DNA of 64,000 bases, from positions 560,501-624,500 of the forward strand of contig OY101125.1 in assembly GCA_956465555.1 (NCBI GenBank). Direction: 5' to 3'. The stretch comes from Nitzschia sp. pyKryTriq1 (taxonomy: Eukaryota; Bacillariophyta; Bacillariophyceae; Bacillariales; Bacillariaceae). Shown here one piece after another: positions 41,164 to 51,754 of this stretch; within the stretch, counting starts at the first letter, position 1; the number at the start of each line of letters is the position of its first letter. The notes under the pieces are model-generated. The model did no database searches. It was not told the origin of the DNA and saw only the letters and a list, made by a program, of their open reading frames with translations. The position numbers and the translations under genes were made by a program.

Positions 41164-41964
41164 ATGTTCAACATTTCTTGGGGAGAGATATTGGTGGTGG
41201 GTGTGGTGGGCGCCGCCGTGACGGGACGCAAAGATTTGCCTGCCGCGTGTCGTGTCGTGGGCACGCAGCTCGGGCGGGTGGTGGGCTTGTTGCAAGGCGC
41301 CCGTGCTCGAGCCGATCAATTCACGGCCAAAAATGAATTACGGCAACTACAAAATGAACTACGAAGTGGATTGCGAGAGCTGGATCAGGTTCGGACGGAA
41401 TTGGCAGTGGCGGCCTCGTCTCAGGGATTGGTGGGGCGTACCTTGGGAGCAACGACGCCTTCGGCGAATCGAAGAATCATCAACCCCGTCGCGCCCAACA
41501 GCATTGGGCCGCCTCCAGGAGGAGCCGTATTGGGTAGCAGAATAGCAGCAGCTTCTTTAGCTTCGACAAGTCCGCTAGGAGTTGGGCTGGTGGGGAGTAC
41601 TGGAATCGGTGACGAGAGTGAGAACCAGACGATTGCCTTTGATCTCCCGGCGCCCGATCATAAAATTCCGATAGCGTCCTTGGCGTCGCATTCCGAAAAG
41701 GCTGCTTTGGAGGACGAGTGGGAGAAGCAAGGCATTGGATATCAGACCAGGGCCGAACAAATCTACAAGCAACAAACCATCAATACCAGTGGCGGCCCAT
41801 TATCGGGAAGTGAATTATTGGAATCTCTCATCAAACAAAACTTGATATGGGATCAATACGATCGAGTTGTTGGAGAACAGGACTCTCAACTTCAAGGACG
41901 GGTAGAAGCCATGAAAGCCAAGCGACAAGGCAAGGACGATGGAACGAAGACGAATGACAAGTAG
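41164..41964 (+). CDS. TatB/TatA-like protein, nuclear-encoded
   Basis: 266 aa from the ATG at 41164. Residues 1-26 read MFNISWGEILVVGVVGAAVT then GRKDLP. Against E. coli TatB the key positions coincide: M1, F2, I4, E8, V12, G16, G21, L25 and P26; only the hinge Pro22 is changed (Arg). An amphipathic helix (CRVVGTQLGRVVGLLQGARA) and a charged coiled coil (LRQLQNELRSGLRELDQVRT) follow, as in TatB. The C-terminal 150 residues are family-unlike. TatB recognises twin-arginine signals with TatC in bacteria, plastids and some mitochondria. The protein has no N-terminal presequence, which argues against plastid import; a mitochondrial inner-membrane site is my guess. Confidence 0.7.
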   Translation: MFNISWGEILVVGVVGAAVTGRKDLPAACRVVGTQLGRVVGLLQGARARADQFTAKNELRQLQNELRSGLRELDQVRTELAVAASSQGLVGRTLGATTPSANRRIINPVAPNSIGPPPGGAVLGSRIAAASLASTSPLGVGLVGSTGIGDESENQTIAFDLPAPDHKIPIASLASHSEKAALEDEWEKQGIGYQTRAEQIYKQQTINTSGGPLSGSELLESLIKQNLIWDQYDRVVGEQDSQLQGRVEAMKAKRQGKDDGTKTNDK

Positions 41965-42085
41965 ATCCCAGAGTCTAGTCTTGTTCGTCCCGTCCCATCA
42001 GCAGTCCGGAAGCAAACATAAGGCGAAGGCCAAGGAGACAGTCGAAGCCCACGATGTCACGCATGCTCTGGTATGGTACTTTTTT

Positions 42086-44106
42086 CTATAGATTATTATG
42101 ATTTCCGAGAGACTCGGCATCTACTGACAAATCTTCCAGTTGGTGGAACCAAAATCCAGTGGCAATCATGACATAAATGCCAATCAGGGTGATCCCGACC
42201 ATCCAATTGGTCGTCCCGCCTTGCAATACGGCCGCCACCACAATCACCGCCAACAGCAAGCATACAGTTTCGTACGCATGAAAATACAACGTCATACTTC
42301 GGTCCGCCGCCAGTCCAATCAACACGCAGCCTGGTAGGACAAAGGTCATGACTTGAATGGCACTGCCCACCGTCACACCGACGCAGAGATCCATTTCATT
42401 TCGATACGCAAACAAGATAGCGCTGACTTGCTCTGCGACATTGGAAAAGAATGGGACAATCACCATTGACGTAAAGACTTCACTCAGCCGTGCTCGGTAA
42501 GCAAATCCATCAATGGTATCGACCAAAATATCGCTCATTGCGGATATGCATAGTGTAATGACAAATAGCCAAACAATCCCAACTCGAAAGGACATTTGAG
42601 GTGGAGGGCGGGGGGCGCTAGCGGGAGGGGCTGAATCAGGTTAACAAAATATGAATATAGGTGTGAGAATGAATCATCTAGGGTATTTCAAATCAATCGT
42701 CGGCAATCACTTTCACAGCAACAAGCTAGCAGAGATAAATACTCACGAAGTGGTTCTGGTTCTTCCGCAGGGTCCGCCAGTCCGAGTGGAACGAGTCTAC
42801 CAGGTTCGGGGGGATGGTTGCTGGTGCTTCGCCCACCGCTCCCATGCGACTTGCTTGTTCGTCGTCTTCTGGCCGAATCCGTTTCGGACGTCCGGCTGCG
42901 ACTCGTGACGGAGAGATCGTTGTATTCATCAAAATAACCATTGGCATAACTCGGTGATTTGGTGATTTCATTTTGTGGCAAGAGTTTTCCACCGGTCCCA
43001 TCAGAACCAGCGCTATCACTGTCAAAATCGGAATCACCGCCACCGGCGCCAGGATTAAGATCACTTGCATCATCGTCCGCGGTAGGTAACAAATGATGAG
43101 CAGATACCCGTCGACTCATTTCGACGTCCCCGGTTCCAGGCGCAGTCAAGAATGGTTCTGATCCACCCGACAATCGATTCAATATGCCCAAGCAAAAGTT
43201 GTTGCGTCGGGCCTTTTGTTGCCGCCCGTGTCGTGACGTAAAATGTGGGGCCATGTGGAGCTGGTGTCCATCAGCGCTTTCCACAATATTCTCTTCGTCG
43301 TCAAACTCTTCTTTGTGGGTCCCAAGTTGAAAAGTCAAATAACAACCGTACATGAACATCATAATCACGGCATTGACCCGAGAGAATTGCAGTTCTTCTT
43401 TGCTAGGGACATCGTCCTGTGGCATTTCACCAGTGTCATTCCTCAATTGTCCAGCCAAAATCAAGGCCGCTGGCAACAGGGAACCCGCGACCGCCAGCAA
43501 GAGCATCCCCACCGAAACATTCCCACTAGTGATTCGCAATTCCTGGACTTGCCACCGCAAGCCTCCCACTAAACAGGACATTCCAAACACCAGTAACAAG
43601 TTGGTCAACATACTCCCCAGCATCGCTAGTTGCACAACTCGATAGAATCCTGATCGCAAAGCAGCCGTCGCAATTAGCAATTCGGGAGCATTTCCAAAGG
43701 TGGCATTCAACAAGGCTCCGATAGTTCCATTGGTATGCTCCGCAACCTGTTCTGTCACAAACGATAGACTTTGTATCCATTTATTCAAGCGAGCAGCAGA
43801 GAAAATAATGAGTTAAGAGAAGATCAGTTCAACAACAGCAACGCTTTATCAGTCCGACTTGATAAAGGTTCCGCTTAATCATGTATCGATTTCATTTGAT
43901 TTTTACACATACCGTTCCGCGCAAGGAATCAACGCAATGCCACTCAATGCAAAACAGGCAGCCTCCCCCAACATGCCCGTAGCGTCGCCTATTAACGCAA
44001 TGGGTCCCAGAATCAGCAACCAACTCAGTTTGTTGGAGAACAACAATTCTGAGCTTATCCACACCTCGTGCATCAAACTTCCTGCTGCTGTTGGGACGCC
44101 CGACAT
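42086..44106 (-). CDS. CAX-type cation/proton exchanger
   Basis: Exons (minus): 44106-43913, 43768-42747 and 42630-42086; introns of 144 and 116 bp, both GT-AG; about 586 aa. Joining exon 1 to 2 gives CAER|LSFVTEQVAEHTNG, the CAX consensus. The first alpha repeat holds GALLNATFGNAPELLIATAA; the second is SNVAEQVSAILFAYRNEMDL. A 200-residue acidic and Ser-rich cytosolic loop separates the halves. CAX proteins exchange Ca2+ or Mn2+ for protons at vacuolar or plasma membranes. The second repeat departs from the usual GNAAEH (S, V and Q replace G, A and H). The frame upstream of 44106 is open but has no ATG before a stop. Confidence 0.87.
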
Positions 44107-44959
44107 GGTGGTTGTTGTTGTTGTTGTTGTATTGCTGTTGTTGCTGGTAGTGAGATAGGGCAATGCAGCAGCAGGAGAGGAAGTCACCCGATTACTACTA
44201 GTAGAGAGAAATCGAGGAAAGCGGCCTTTTCGATTATTCTTTGAAGTCTCGATATCGGTTTCTGGCGACGACAACAAGTCCTCTGATGAAGGAGACGGAG
44301 GTTCGATGCCGAAAGGAGAAGTCGCTCGTCTGCGAAGAATGATGCCGCGGCGGTTCGGGTATCGTAGGAGATGAAACGCGGCTTGGAAGCACTCTCCAGG
44401 CACGTGTCTCTTCTCGGGCGGATAGAATGCCTACCGGTAGCTGCTACTACAAAGCAAGTGTACTGTCTGTCTCGAGAGGATGAACGAGCTCTCTACTTCT
44501 CTCTTGGTCTTGTAACGAGGATCAATGGTGGGAAGGAGGAACAAAGCTAAACTAAAAAGAGGACATTGCGCCGCCAATAGTTGGGTGTCCATGGTTCCAC
44601 ACGCACGTCGCGCACCATGAAAAAGCAAGGGGTTTCTTGTTCTCAACGGTTACGTCTTGTTTTCGAGGTTGATTGATTGATTCGAATAAAAAGAATACAG
44701 CGCCAAAAAAAAGAGCAACGTACCGCGTACAGACAACATTCGCGCGAGGTTATGCGCGTCTGGTGCGTCCGTCATGCGTCGTCTTCATCATTCCGAAAGC
44801 AAGCGCATGCGTCACTTTTTTGCGAGAGATGGAGGACGAGTTGATTTTTTGATGAAAAAGATGACAAAAAACGACATGAGATTTGATTGTCTATCATCCT
44901 GTATCACTCAGTATTCGTACATACACACATACACACTACCGCAACCGCAATAATCGAAA
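44107..44959. other. Divergent promoter region, CAX/fibrillin
   Basis: 853 bp between divergent starts. A GTT/AAC trinucleotide run (44109-44130) lies directly upstream of the CAX start codon. The frame open to 44403 lacks an ATG. No other gene is recognised. Confidence 0.5.
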
Positions 44960-46116
44960 ATGAAGCTTCTAGCTCTGCCGTCGTTATTTCTGGCGGTTAC
45001 TTCGCGGGCCGTCGTGACGGCATGGATTTCTTCTTCGTCGTCGTCGTCGACAGTCACCACCCATCATTCTTCGACGGTGCGAGCGCTGAATACTGCTTTG
45101 GCCGCCACTTCACGATCTGCCGCCTCGCCAACCGAAAATTCGGCATGGTTCATTGAGGTTATCAAAACGGCTTCATTGGAAAGGTCCAAAGCCCAAGTCT
45201 TGCAGCTCGGTGCTGCCTTGGATCGTGGGCAGGCCTACAATCCAACCAGTGGGCCCTACTACGAAGATACGATGAAGGCCGCCCGAAGAAAGATTGAAGA
45301 ATTGATTGGAATGGCTGAAGCATCCAATGTTCCAACGAAATTAGAAGAGATGGAAGGAGAATGGGAGTTAGTATTGAGCACAGTCCCTCATGGAATCTTT
45401 CGATCCAGGTAAGCAAGTAGGCAGGCATGACCTGAACAAGGATGCTTTGATCGTCCATCCCGACTGTGATGATCACGTCTACTTGCATCATGCAAGGTTT
45501 TTTTTGGGAAAGTTCTGACCGAATTCGTCGTAAATCTCTTTGCTGTGTGGGCAGTCCCTTTTTTCTAGCGATCCAAGAAAGCTACGAGTACGCAGAAAGC
45601 AAAACTTTCGAGAATGGCGATTCAAAGGCCAACTTGTTTTTTAAATTGCACGAGCTCCAAACATGCAGCTGGGGTGTTTCGAAGGTTGGTCGAGTGGCGC
45701 AGCGAATCGATGCTTCCAAAGGATATTTGTATTCAGAGTTCGACACTTCTATCTTTAGCTTGACTGTAATTCCAATTCTGGGGTGGTTCAAGTTACTTCC
45801 AACTTTTGGAGGCTGTGTAGTCACCGCAAGTAAGTGCGAGCTCAAAGAAGATGGAAAACTAGAAATGGAAGTCGATTACACCACATCGAGAAAGGTTCCC
45901 GGTTTGAATGGTCTTCCCTTGATTGGAGATTTCATCTGGAAGGTAAATGTGCCAGTGGGAGCGATTTGGAAACTTCTGCCATGGAACAAGGGGCGGGCCG
46001 CAACTTGTAAAGTCTTCATCAAGTATCTGGACCAGGACTTTCGAATTGTTCAAGACATTGACGGGGAATACTTCGTCTACACTCGACCTGTGGTTCCAAG
46101 AGACTTGGAAATATAA
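44960..46116 (+). CDS. Plastid lipid-associated protein (PAP/fibrillin)
   Basis: Exons 44960-45408 and 45555-46116 with a 146-bp GT-AG intron, 336 aa. The signal peptide MKLLALPSLFLAVTSRAVVT ends near A|W22, an aromatic-led plastid import context. A helical section (KAARRKIEELIGMAEASNVP) precedes the PAP_fibrillin domain: LEEMEGEWELVLSTVPHGIF, then RSSPFFLAIQESYEY restored exactly by splicing, TSIFSLTVIPILGWFK, and a C-terminal FRIVQDIDGEYFVYTR. Fibrillins are lipocalin-like proteins of plastoglobules and thylakoids that bind lipids and protect against photo-oxidative stress. The exact subgroup is uncertain. Confidence 0.85.
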
Positions 46117-46235
46117 ATTGATAGATACTATGTACATTACCATTAGCGTTTGTTGACGACTCCGGGCTATGCATACGAGGACAGTCGGGTGTTGGTACAG
46201 GTGGCAATACATAGTTCTGACCTTCTGCCCGCTAG

Positions 46236-48979
46236 CTAGCTTCTCATGCATCGATCCATGTTCTCCCATGCGGTGTCAATGGCTGGTAGGTTGATAGGCT
46301 TGAACAATACACAGTCTGCCCCGCTGGCCTTGAAAACTGCAACATCTTCTGAGAGGACATTTCCAGTAACGCCAAAGATACGAGCCGTGCACCCCATTTC
46401 CCTTAGTCGTCTGGAAGCGTCCGGTCCATTCATTTCTGGCATTTCAAAGTCCATCAGAATCGTATGAATTGGAGTTGTGCTCTCTCCAGATTGCACTGCT
46501 GCTCGGTTGGCCTCAAATGCTTCAACAGCCTCCTTTCCATTCGAGGCAACAAGGCAGGTGTGCCCCGCTCTTTCCAGCACCCGTACCAGCATCTTTGAGT
46601 TGGTACGGACGTCGTCTACTACTAACACCAGGTGACGATGATCATCGTGGGATGTCATCGAGGAGGCTTCGGTCTGTGCTGGGTTTACTTCATCCGCCTC
46701 CTTCGTTGATCCTTTGTACAAAGGAAGCTCCATCTCAAACGTCGTTCCCAAACCAAGCCCGTCCGACCTGGCTTCGATCCGGCCGGAGTGCATTTCCACA
46801 ATCTCCTTGGTAAGGCACAAGCCCAAGCCGCTGCCTCCACCATGTTGAAGGACGTCCGGGTTGAATTGAACCCCTTCACTGAACAGTAGATTGAGCTGAT
46901 CACTGGAGAGACCGACCCCGTGGTCTGTGACCTGGATGATAATAGAGCCAGCTCGTTCACTTGGTTGTCGAGAAGCGTCTGCCCCTTCAAGCGTAGGAGG
47001 CTCGGCATCGGAAAGACCCTCCGCCGAATACGACAGAGTCACAGTCACGGTCGAATTCTCGGGAGTAAATTTGAGAGCATTCGAAATTAGATTTCTAATG
47101 CACTGCGAAAGCCGGCGTTCGTCGCCGATAACAAAAATGCCTTCCAGCTCGCTCAGAGGACCCTCTTCCATGTCGTTGGGGTCCTCCATCCGAAGAACGA
47201 GATCTATATTTCGATTTCGAGCTTGTATCGCGAATTCCCTGACAGTTTGCCTCGCCGATGACAATATATCGACTTTCCCAATATAGAGTTCAAATGTTCC
47301 CGATTCCACCTGCGTGCATAGTAGACAAGATGAGCAATTGATGAGACGGGGAAACTTGCTAGAATGTACGACTCCCAACACCAACATACCTTGTCATAGT
47401 TCAAGAGATCGTTGAGAACTGAAACTGCATTGTGTGAGTTCTCTAGAATCTCCTGGATCAAACCGAGCCAGTAGCTTGTTTCCCCCCCCTCTTCTTTGTT
47501 GTCCTCCGGTTCAGTATTTTTAGTATCCTGTTCAGCAGATACGGTCCCGTTCTCTTTCGGTGATAACAGTAGTGGTTTCTGGTGGAGCTTCTCCTTTTCA
47601 AGTTTGTCCTGGAGTTCTGTTTGTAGCAAGTCAAGACCCATGCAAACCACATTCATGGGAGTTCGAATCTCGTGAGATATGAACCGAACAAATCGACGCT
47701 TCATCTCCAGGATCTCTTTCTGTTGGCGCGTCGCATACTTCATCAAGTAGTCATAAGAGAAGAAGAGGCAAGTGCAAAGGAAGATAACTGCAGCAAAACC
47801 GATCGCTGCGATCATCGGGATATTGGTTTGGAACTCGTCGAACATGACTTGGGTAGGGTATACCGTGAGAGTGTAAGTCACTGATGCTGTGGCTCCTGTA
47901 TTAGTGTCGCTAAGCGTGGTCGAGTGCCCCAAGCCATCGTATTCTGGGTCGTGAAGGTCGCCCTCTCCTCTTAATATTGGCATCCCATTGTGTATGACGT
48001 AGGAGTAAGATTCCACGCCGTTCGAGATGATACAATCGAGGCCGTCCACAATATCAGGAACGATATCTGTTAAGACCTCTTCCCAGTTGATGGATGTCCC
48101 AATGAAACCAACCACCTCCCTTGGATTTTCCATGGGAAAAATCGGGTTGAAGAAAACCGCAGAAGGTCCCGGCCTAACGAAGATCTCAGTAAAGTTGGTG
48201 ACAGCCCCACATTTAGGTGACACGGTAGTGTTTGGATCAGCCACCTTGCCACAGTCAATGATGCTCTCCATCAGTCGTCCCCGGAGCTCAAACTGGTGCA
48301 GATTCATTAGAAGCAAAGATGGATCCGGAAAGGTATTCTTGTGCTGAAGAAAGGGGACCATGATATTATATTTGTTGCCCCATGTTGTGTTTCCATATAT
48401 ATCATGGAATCTGCCATCTGAATATCCCCTGGATGGATCCATCCCATAGATACCAAAACCAAACTCGCTCTGTCCAGCTGTCTCTGGATATTGATAGTCT
48501 TGATAGAGCTGCTTCGCGTGCGCCTCGAATTCTTCGACTTGGTCTGGACGAACAATCGTCATGAACCCATGGCCCGATGTGGCAGAGAGCAAAGCCACAT
48601 TTGTTGCGAGCTGCGAGAAACCTTTGAAGCCAACGAATGGCCACTGACTGGCCTCAGGGAACGCGAAGGACCAGAAGGTTGCCAGCGACTCTGCACCCTG
48701 GATCTTTCGTAATGCAATCGCCTGGGCTTCTTCCACTGCACTCAAAGCAATACTTTGGTACGTTTGTATCGCCGTATTCTCTTCTTGATCTTTTGTGATC
48801 TTGTATGCGAGCCCGCCAAAGACTGCAGCTGCCACCAGCATGCTCCCCACGAACAGCAATCGCAGCGTCAATGTGCTTCTCTCCAGCGAGGAACATCCGA
48901 GAACTCGTTTCTTTGCACCGCCGGTACTTGCATTTGTACTCCCTTCCTGTTTAGATGGAGGATGATGATTATTCGTCAT
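46236..48979 (-). CDS. Hybrid sensor histidine kinase with CHASE-like extracellular domain
   Basis: Exons (minus) 48979-47390 and 47309-46236, with an 80-bp phase-0 intron; 887 aa. Layout: a basic cytosolic start; TM1 (LRLLFVGSMLVAAAVFGGLA); a 320-residue CHASE-like outer domain; TM2 (AAIGFAAVIFLCTCLFFSYD); HisKA with the phospho-His in RFVRFISHEIRTPMN (about residue 436); an Asn/Glu-rich insertion; HATPase with N box CIRNLISNALKFTPE, G1 DHGVGLS and G2 GGGSGLGLCLTKEIVEMHSG; and a receiver domain with VVDDVRTN, phospho-Asp in LMDFEMPEMNG (about 816) and the Lys in FKPI. All residues for phosphorelay are present. The ligand is unknown; CHASE domains sense small molecules such as cytokinin-like compounds. 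Probably in the plasma membrane or ER. Confidence 0.9.
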
Positions 48980-50014
48980 TATTTCGGAATCTTCTTTTGT
49001 GCAGGGAAATCAACAGTGATAAATATCGTACGGACTGACATGTGAAAGAGATTTGGAGTTTGGATGAGTATTCTTGATCTGGCATCGATGATGGACGAAG
49101 AACATGAATTGCTGGGCACCTCAATGGTGCTGGTTGACCCTTTTACTCCATGTATTGGATTTTGATTGGCCTATCCATAAGAAGTCTGCATCTTCAAAGT
49201 TCGATTATTTTCTGTTTCACGGGATGAAGAACATTGAGAACAAATAATCCTTGCCATTTATTAGTGCCCTATTCTCATCTCATATACTACCGGTACATAA
49301 AGGAACGAACACCAGCGATACCCTACTACTGTACTACTGTCGTAGTAATGTTGAGCCTTGACCCGCCTGCCTGCCTGCCTTTTGACTACTATCTACAGTA
49401 CTACCATACCCGCCTGCTGACTATGTACGTACCAGTGCTGGAACACCTGGCAAGCAAAAAGTCCGCTTCTGGCTATTAGATCTACTACTGTAGCTACTAG
49501 TATCTCGCTACTAGCTAGTAATAGAGTCTACTCTACTACTAGCTACTACTACTACTAGTAGCTAGAGAGTAGTAAGCGAGAGAGAGTAGAATGACAACTT
49601 GGTGCCGCCTCCTTCGAGCGAGTCACAGATTCGATCAATTCATCATCTTTGTTTTCTTCTTTTTAGCAGGATTCGGAAGCTACAAATAGGGACATGAAGA
49701 GAAGAATGTCAGGCTTCGAATATGATTGTATATCTCTTGACTCCAATGAATAGGTTCAGGGCTACAGCAGCAACGGGGTGGATGATGGATGATGGGGTTG
49801 TTTCAGAAAGTCGGGCCGCGTTGACTTTCCATGCGTGATCCTTATGCGTGATCGAGGAATCATCATCTCAAAGAACCACAATAACATTTTCTCGACCATG
49901 CTCATCGTCCCAGTAGCATTCGCTGTAACTGACTTGGTGGTGACCCGCCTCCTTTCCATTGCTGTACTTCCGTCCAGCTAGGAATCGCAACTTGTTGCCG
50001 TACAGAAATACTTT
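48980..50014. other. Intergenic region with CTACTAG-rich repeats
   Basis: 1035 bp between the histidine kinase start and the 3' end of the GUCD1-like gene. From about 49475 to 49590 it is built from CTACTA/CTAGTAG units forming many small inverted repeats. One CCTGCCTGCCTG run lies near 49367. No protein gene or tRNA is recognised. Confidence 0.5.
49475..49590. repeat. CTACTAG low-complexity tract
   Basis: Clustered CTACTA, CTAGTAG and GCTACTAG units, ending in a GAGAGAGA run. The units are self-complementary and could fold into hairpins. Confidence 0.8.
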
Positions 50015-51259
50015 TCAGATGATAGGTATCGTGACGAAAATGATGTCTTCATCCGTCCCTTTCGCTCTCCATGAGCGTTCGAATCGAGCCGGAGTGACAA
50101 ACGAGAGTGCCGGGCGTTCTTGGCCAGGATCACACAAAACCACGCAAAAGCTGCTAGTACTATCTGACCATTCTGATCCTCCTGTATTATCCCATTCCCG
50201 AGCCTTGCTCAAATGTTCCGGATCCCGGCTAACGCCAACGAGCAGCAAGTAGTGGCCGACATATGAGTGGTACGAAGGAGACGGCGGAGAAAATCGCCGG
50301 CATAGGATTGCATTGTCAATCAGCACCAAGGCAATGCAATTCGGATGGCAAACTGCATTCAAAACAACCCGAAAGGATATGCCTTGTGGAGCGCATCGCA
50401 TGTTGGCATCCAGATCCGATTTCAGTTTGGCAAAGATCGAGGTGACGCGTTGTTCGTCCCCTCCGAAGGCTGCTTGATAATACCCTACATGTTTGTACTC
50501 TTCTTCGACTTGGAATGTCTTGGAGCAAAATAAGTAGCGAGTAGTGGTATTTCGTAGTAACAGGTCAAGTTGGACTATCAAATCGGCTGTCCAAATGCTC
50601 TCTGTGTCAATCTCCACCCGAAGAGCACGATATTGCTGTGCTTCCTTATCCGACATCTTACTGCTGGAAGATGATTCGCCATGACGAGTGTCGTCGACGG
50701 AGGAATATTTACTATTGTGAATCCATCGGAGGATGATTAATATGCAAGCAATTCCGCAGTCCCAAGATTCCAATTGCTGGACACGACAAAGAGTGGTAAA
50801 CAGCTCGAGGTGATCGTTGTTGTTGAAAGTGCCGTTCAGCTTGTCTGCCAGCCTTCGAGCGTGGAAGCTATCGCCTATCAGATCCTTCAACGCCTTTTCA
50901 AGTGCTTCATCTTCACATATCATCATCGCAGGATTCTCTCGATGCAAGGATTCTTCTACCGGATAGGAATCTAAATTGTTCGGAGATTTCTCGGCGGCCA
51001 GCGATAATACAGCATCGCCATCTCTCCGTGTTGTTCCCAGCTTGGAGAAAAGTTTTAAAAGGGCACCGAATGGACCCAGTTCTTTCCATTTTTCACCTCC
51101 ATCGCTGGGCATGATGGGGCTGTGTTGTACGTGAAAGAGACATCTCGATGTTTGGATATTAGCTTCAGAAGCCTTCTCCTCCTCCTCTCCTCCCTTTGGG
51201 ACACTGCAACACAACATTGTGTGTTTGAGCCGGTCATGTTCCATATCAGTCTTCGACAT
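50015..51259 (-). CDS. GUCD1: GUCD1-like protein (peptidase C39-fold, guanylyl cyclase domain-containing 1 family)
   Basis: 414 aa. The family core starts at VQQLESWDCGIACILIILRW, the Cys-containing motif of papain-like C39 folds, and continues SIWTADLIVQLDLLLRN, then TTRYLFCSKTFQV, YYQAAFGGDEQRVTSIFAKL, CIALVLIDNAILC, SYVGHYLLLVGVSRD (the expected His) and RAKGTDEDIIFVTI. Animal and plant GUCD1/GC1-type proteins match this order. Guanylyl cyclase activity claimed for plant members is disputed; the fold is that of a cysteine peptidase. An N-terminal 150-residue extension is polar and acidic. No targeting peptide is visible, so it is probably cytosolic. Confidence 0.83.
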   Translation of the reverse strand: MSKTDMEHDRLKHTMLCCSVPKGGEEEEKASEANIQTSRCLFHVQHSPIMPSDGGEKWKELGPFGALLKLFSKLGTTRRDGDAVLSLAAEKSPNNLDSYPVEESLHRENPAMMICEDEALEKALKDLIGDSFHARRLADKLNGTFNNNDHLELFTTLCRVQQLESWDCGIACILIILRWIHNSKYSSVDDTRHGESSSSSKMSDKEAQQYRALRVEIDTESIWTADLIVQLDLLLRNTTTRYLFCSKTFQVEEEYKHVGYYQAAFGGDEQRVTSIFAKLKSDLDANMRCAPQGISFRVVLNAVCHPNCIALVLIDNAILCRRFSPPSPSYHSYVGHYLLLVGVSRDPEHLSKAREWDNTGGSEWSDSTSSFCVVLCDPGQERPALSFVTPARFERSWRAKGTDEDIIFVTIPII

Positions 51260-51754
51260 CGATCATCGTGAGTCCGTTGTCCGTTGTCCGTTGTTGGCGT
51301 TCTGCGTTCTGCGCTGTGTCGCGTTTTTTTGGCTGCGCCGCTGCTGGGCGCCGGTGGCTAGCATGCGATATGACTCCTTCGATTAACTGAATTATGATAG
51401 AAATGTTTTGTACTGTGTAGAAGTACTGCACCGGTGGTCTCTACCGGTACATAGAGCTAGAGAGTTTTTGATAATAGACCGAGTTTCTCGAGAGTATTAG
51501 ATTAGCTAATAATAATAAGGCAAGTCAAGAATTGAAATGCAAAGTGAATTGTATTTCCAGATTTAATTTACAAAATTGATGCGAAAGGCAGGCTCTTGCT
51601 TCGCCTTTAAAAGAGTATCATTTGGTTCTTTCGGGAAAAGGTCTCGTCTCGGATCTGTACACCTCGTACATGTCAAGGCCACAAAAACATTTTCAGATCC
51701 GGACAACGACGACCAAGAGTTTGGTGCCTACATAGGCAGGCAGGCAGGCGGGGC
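51260..51754. other. Spacer between the GUCD1-like and silicon transporter genes
   Basis: 495 bp holding the 5' flank of the GUCD1-like gene and the 3' flank of the silicon transporter. ACCGGT occurs at about 51431 and 51444. No gene is recognised. Confidence 0.5.

Noticed and set aside
47640-47670. tRNA T-loop-like sequence GTTCGAATCTC
   Set aside because: It lies inside the histidine kinase at the HEIRTPMN codons, and no acceptor stem or D-loop can be built around it.
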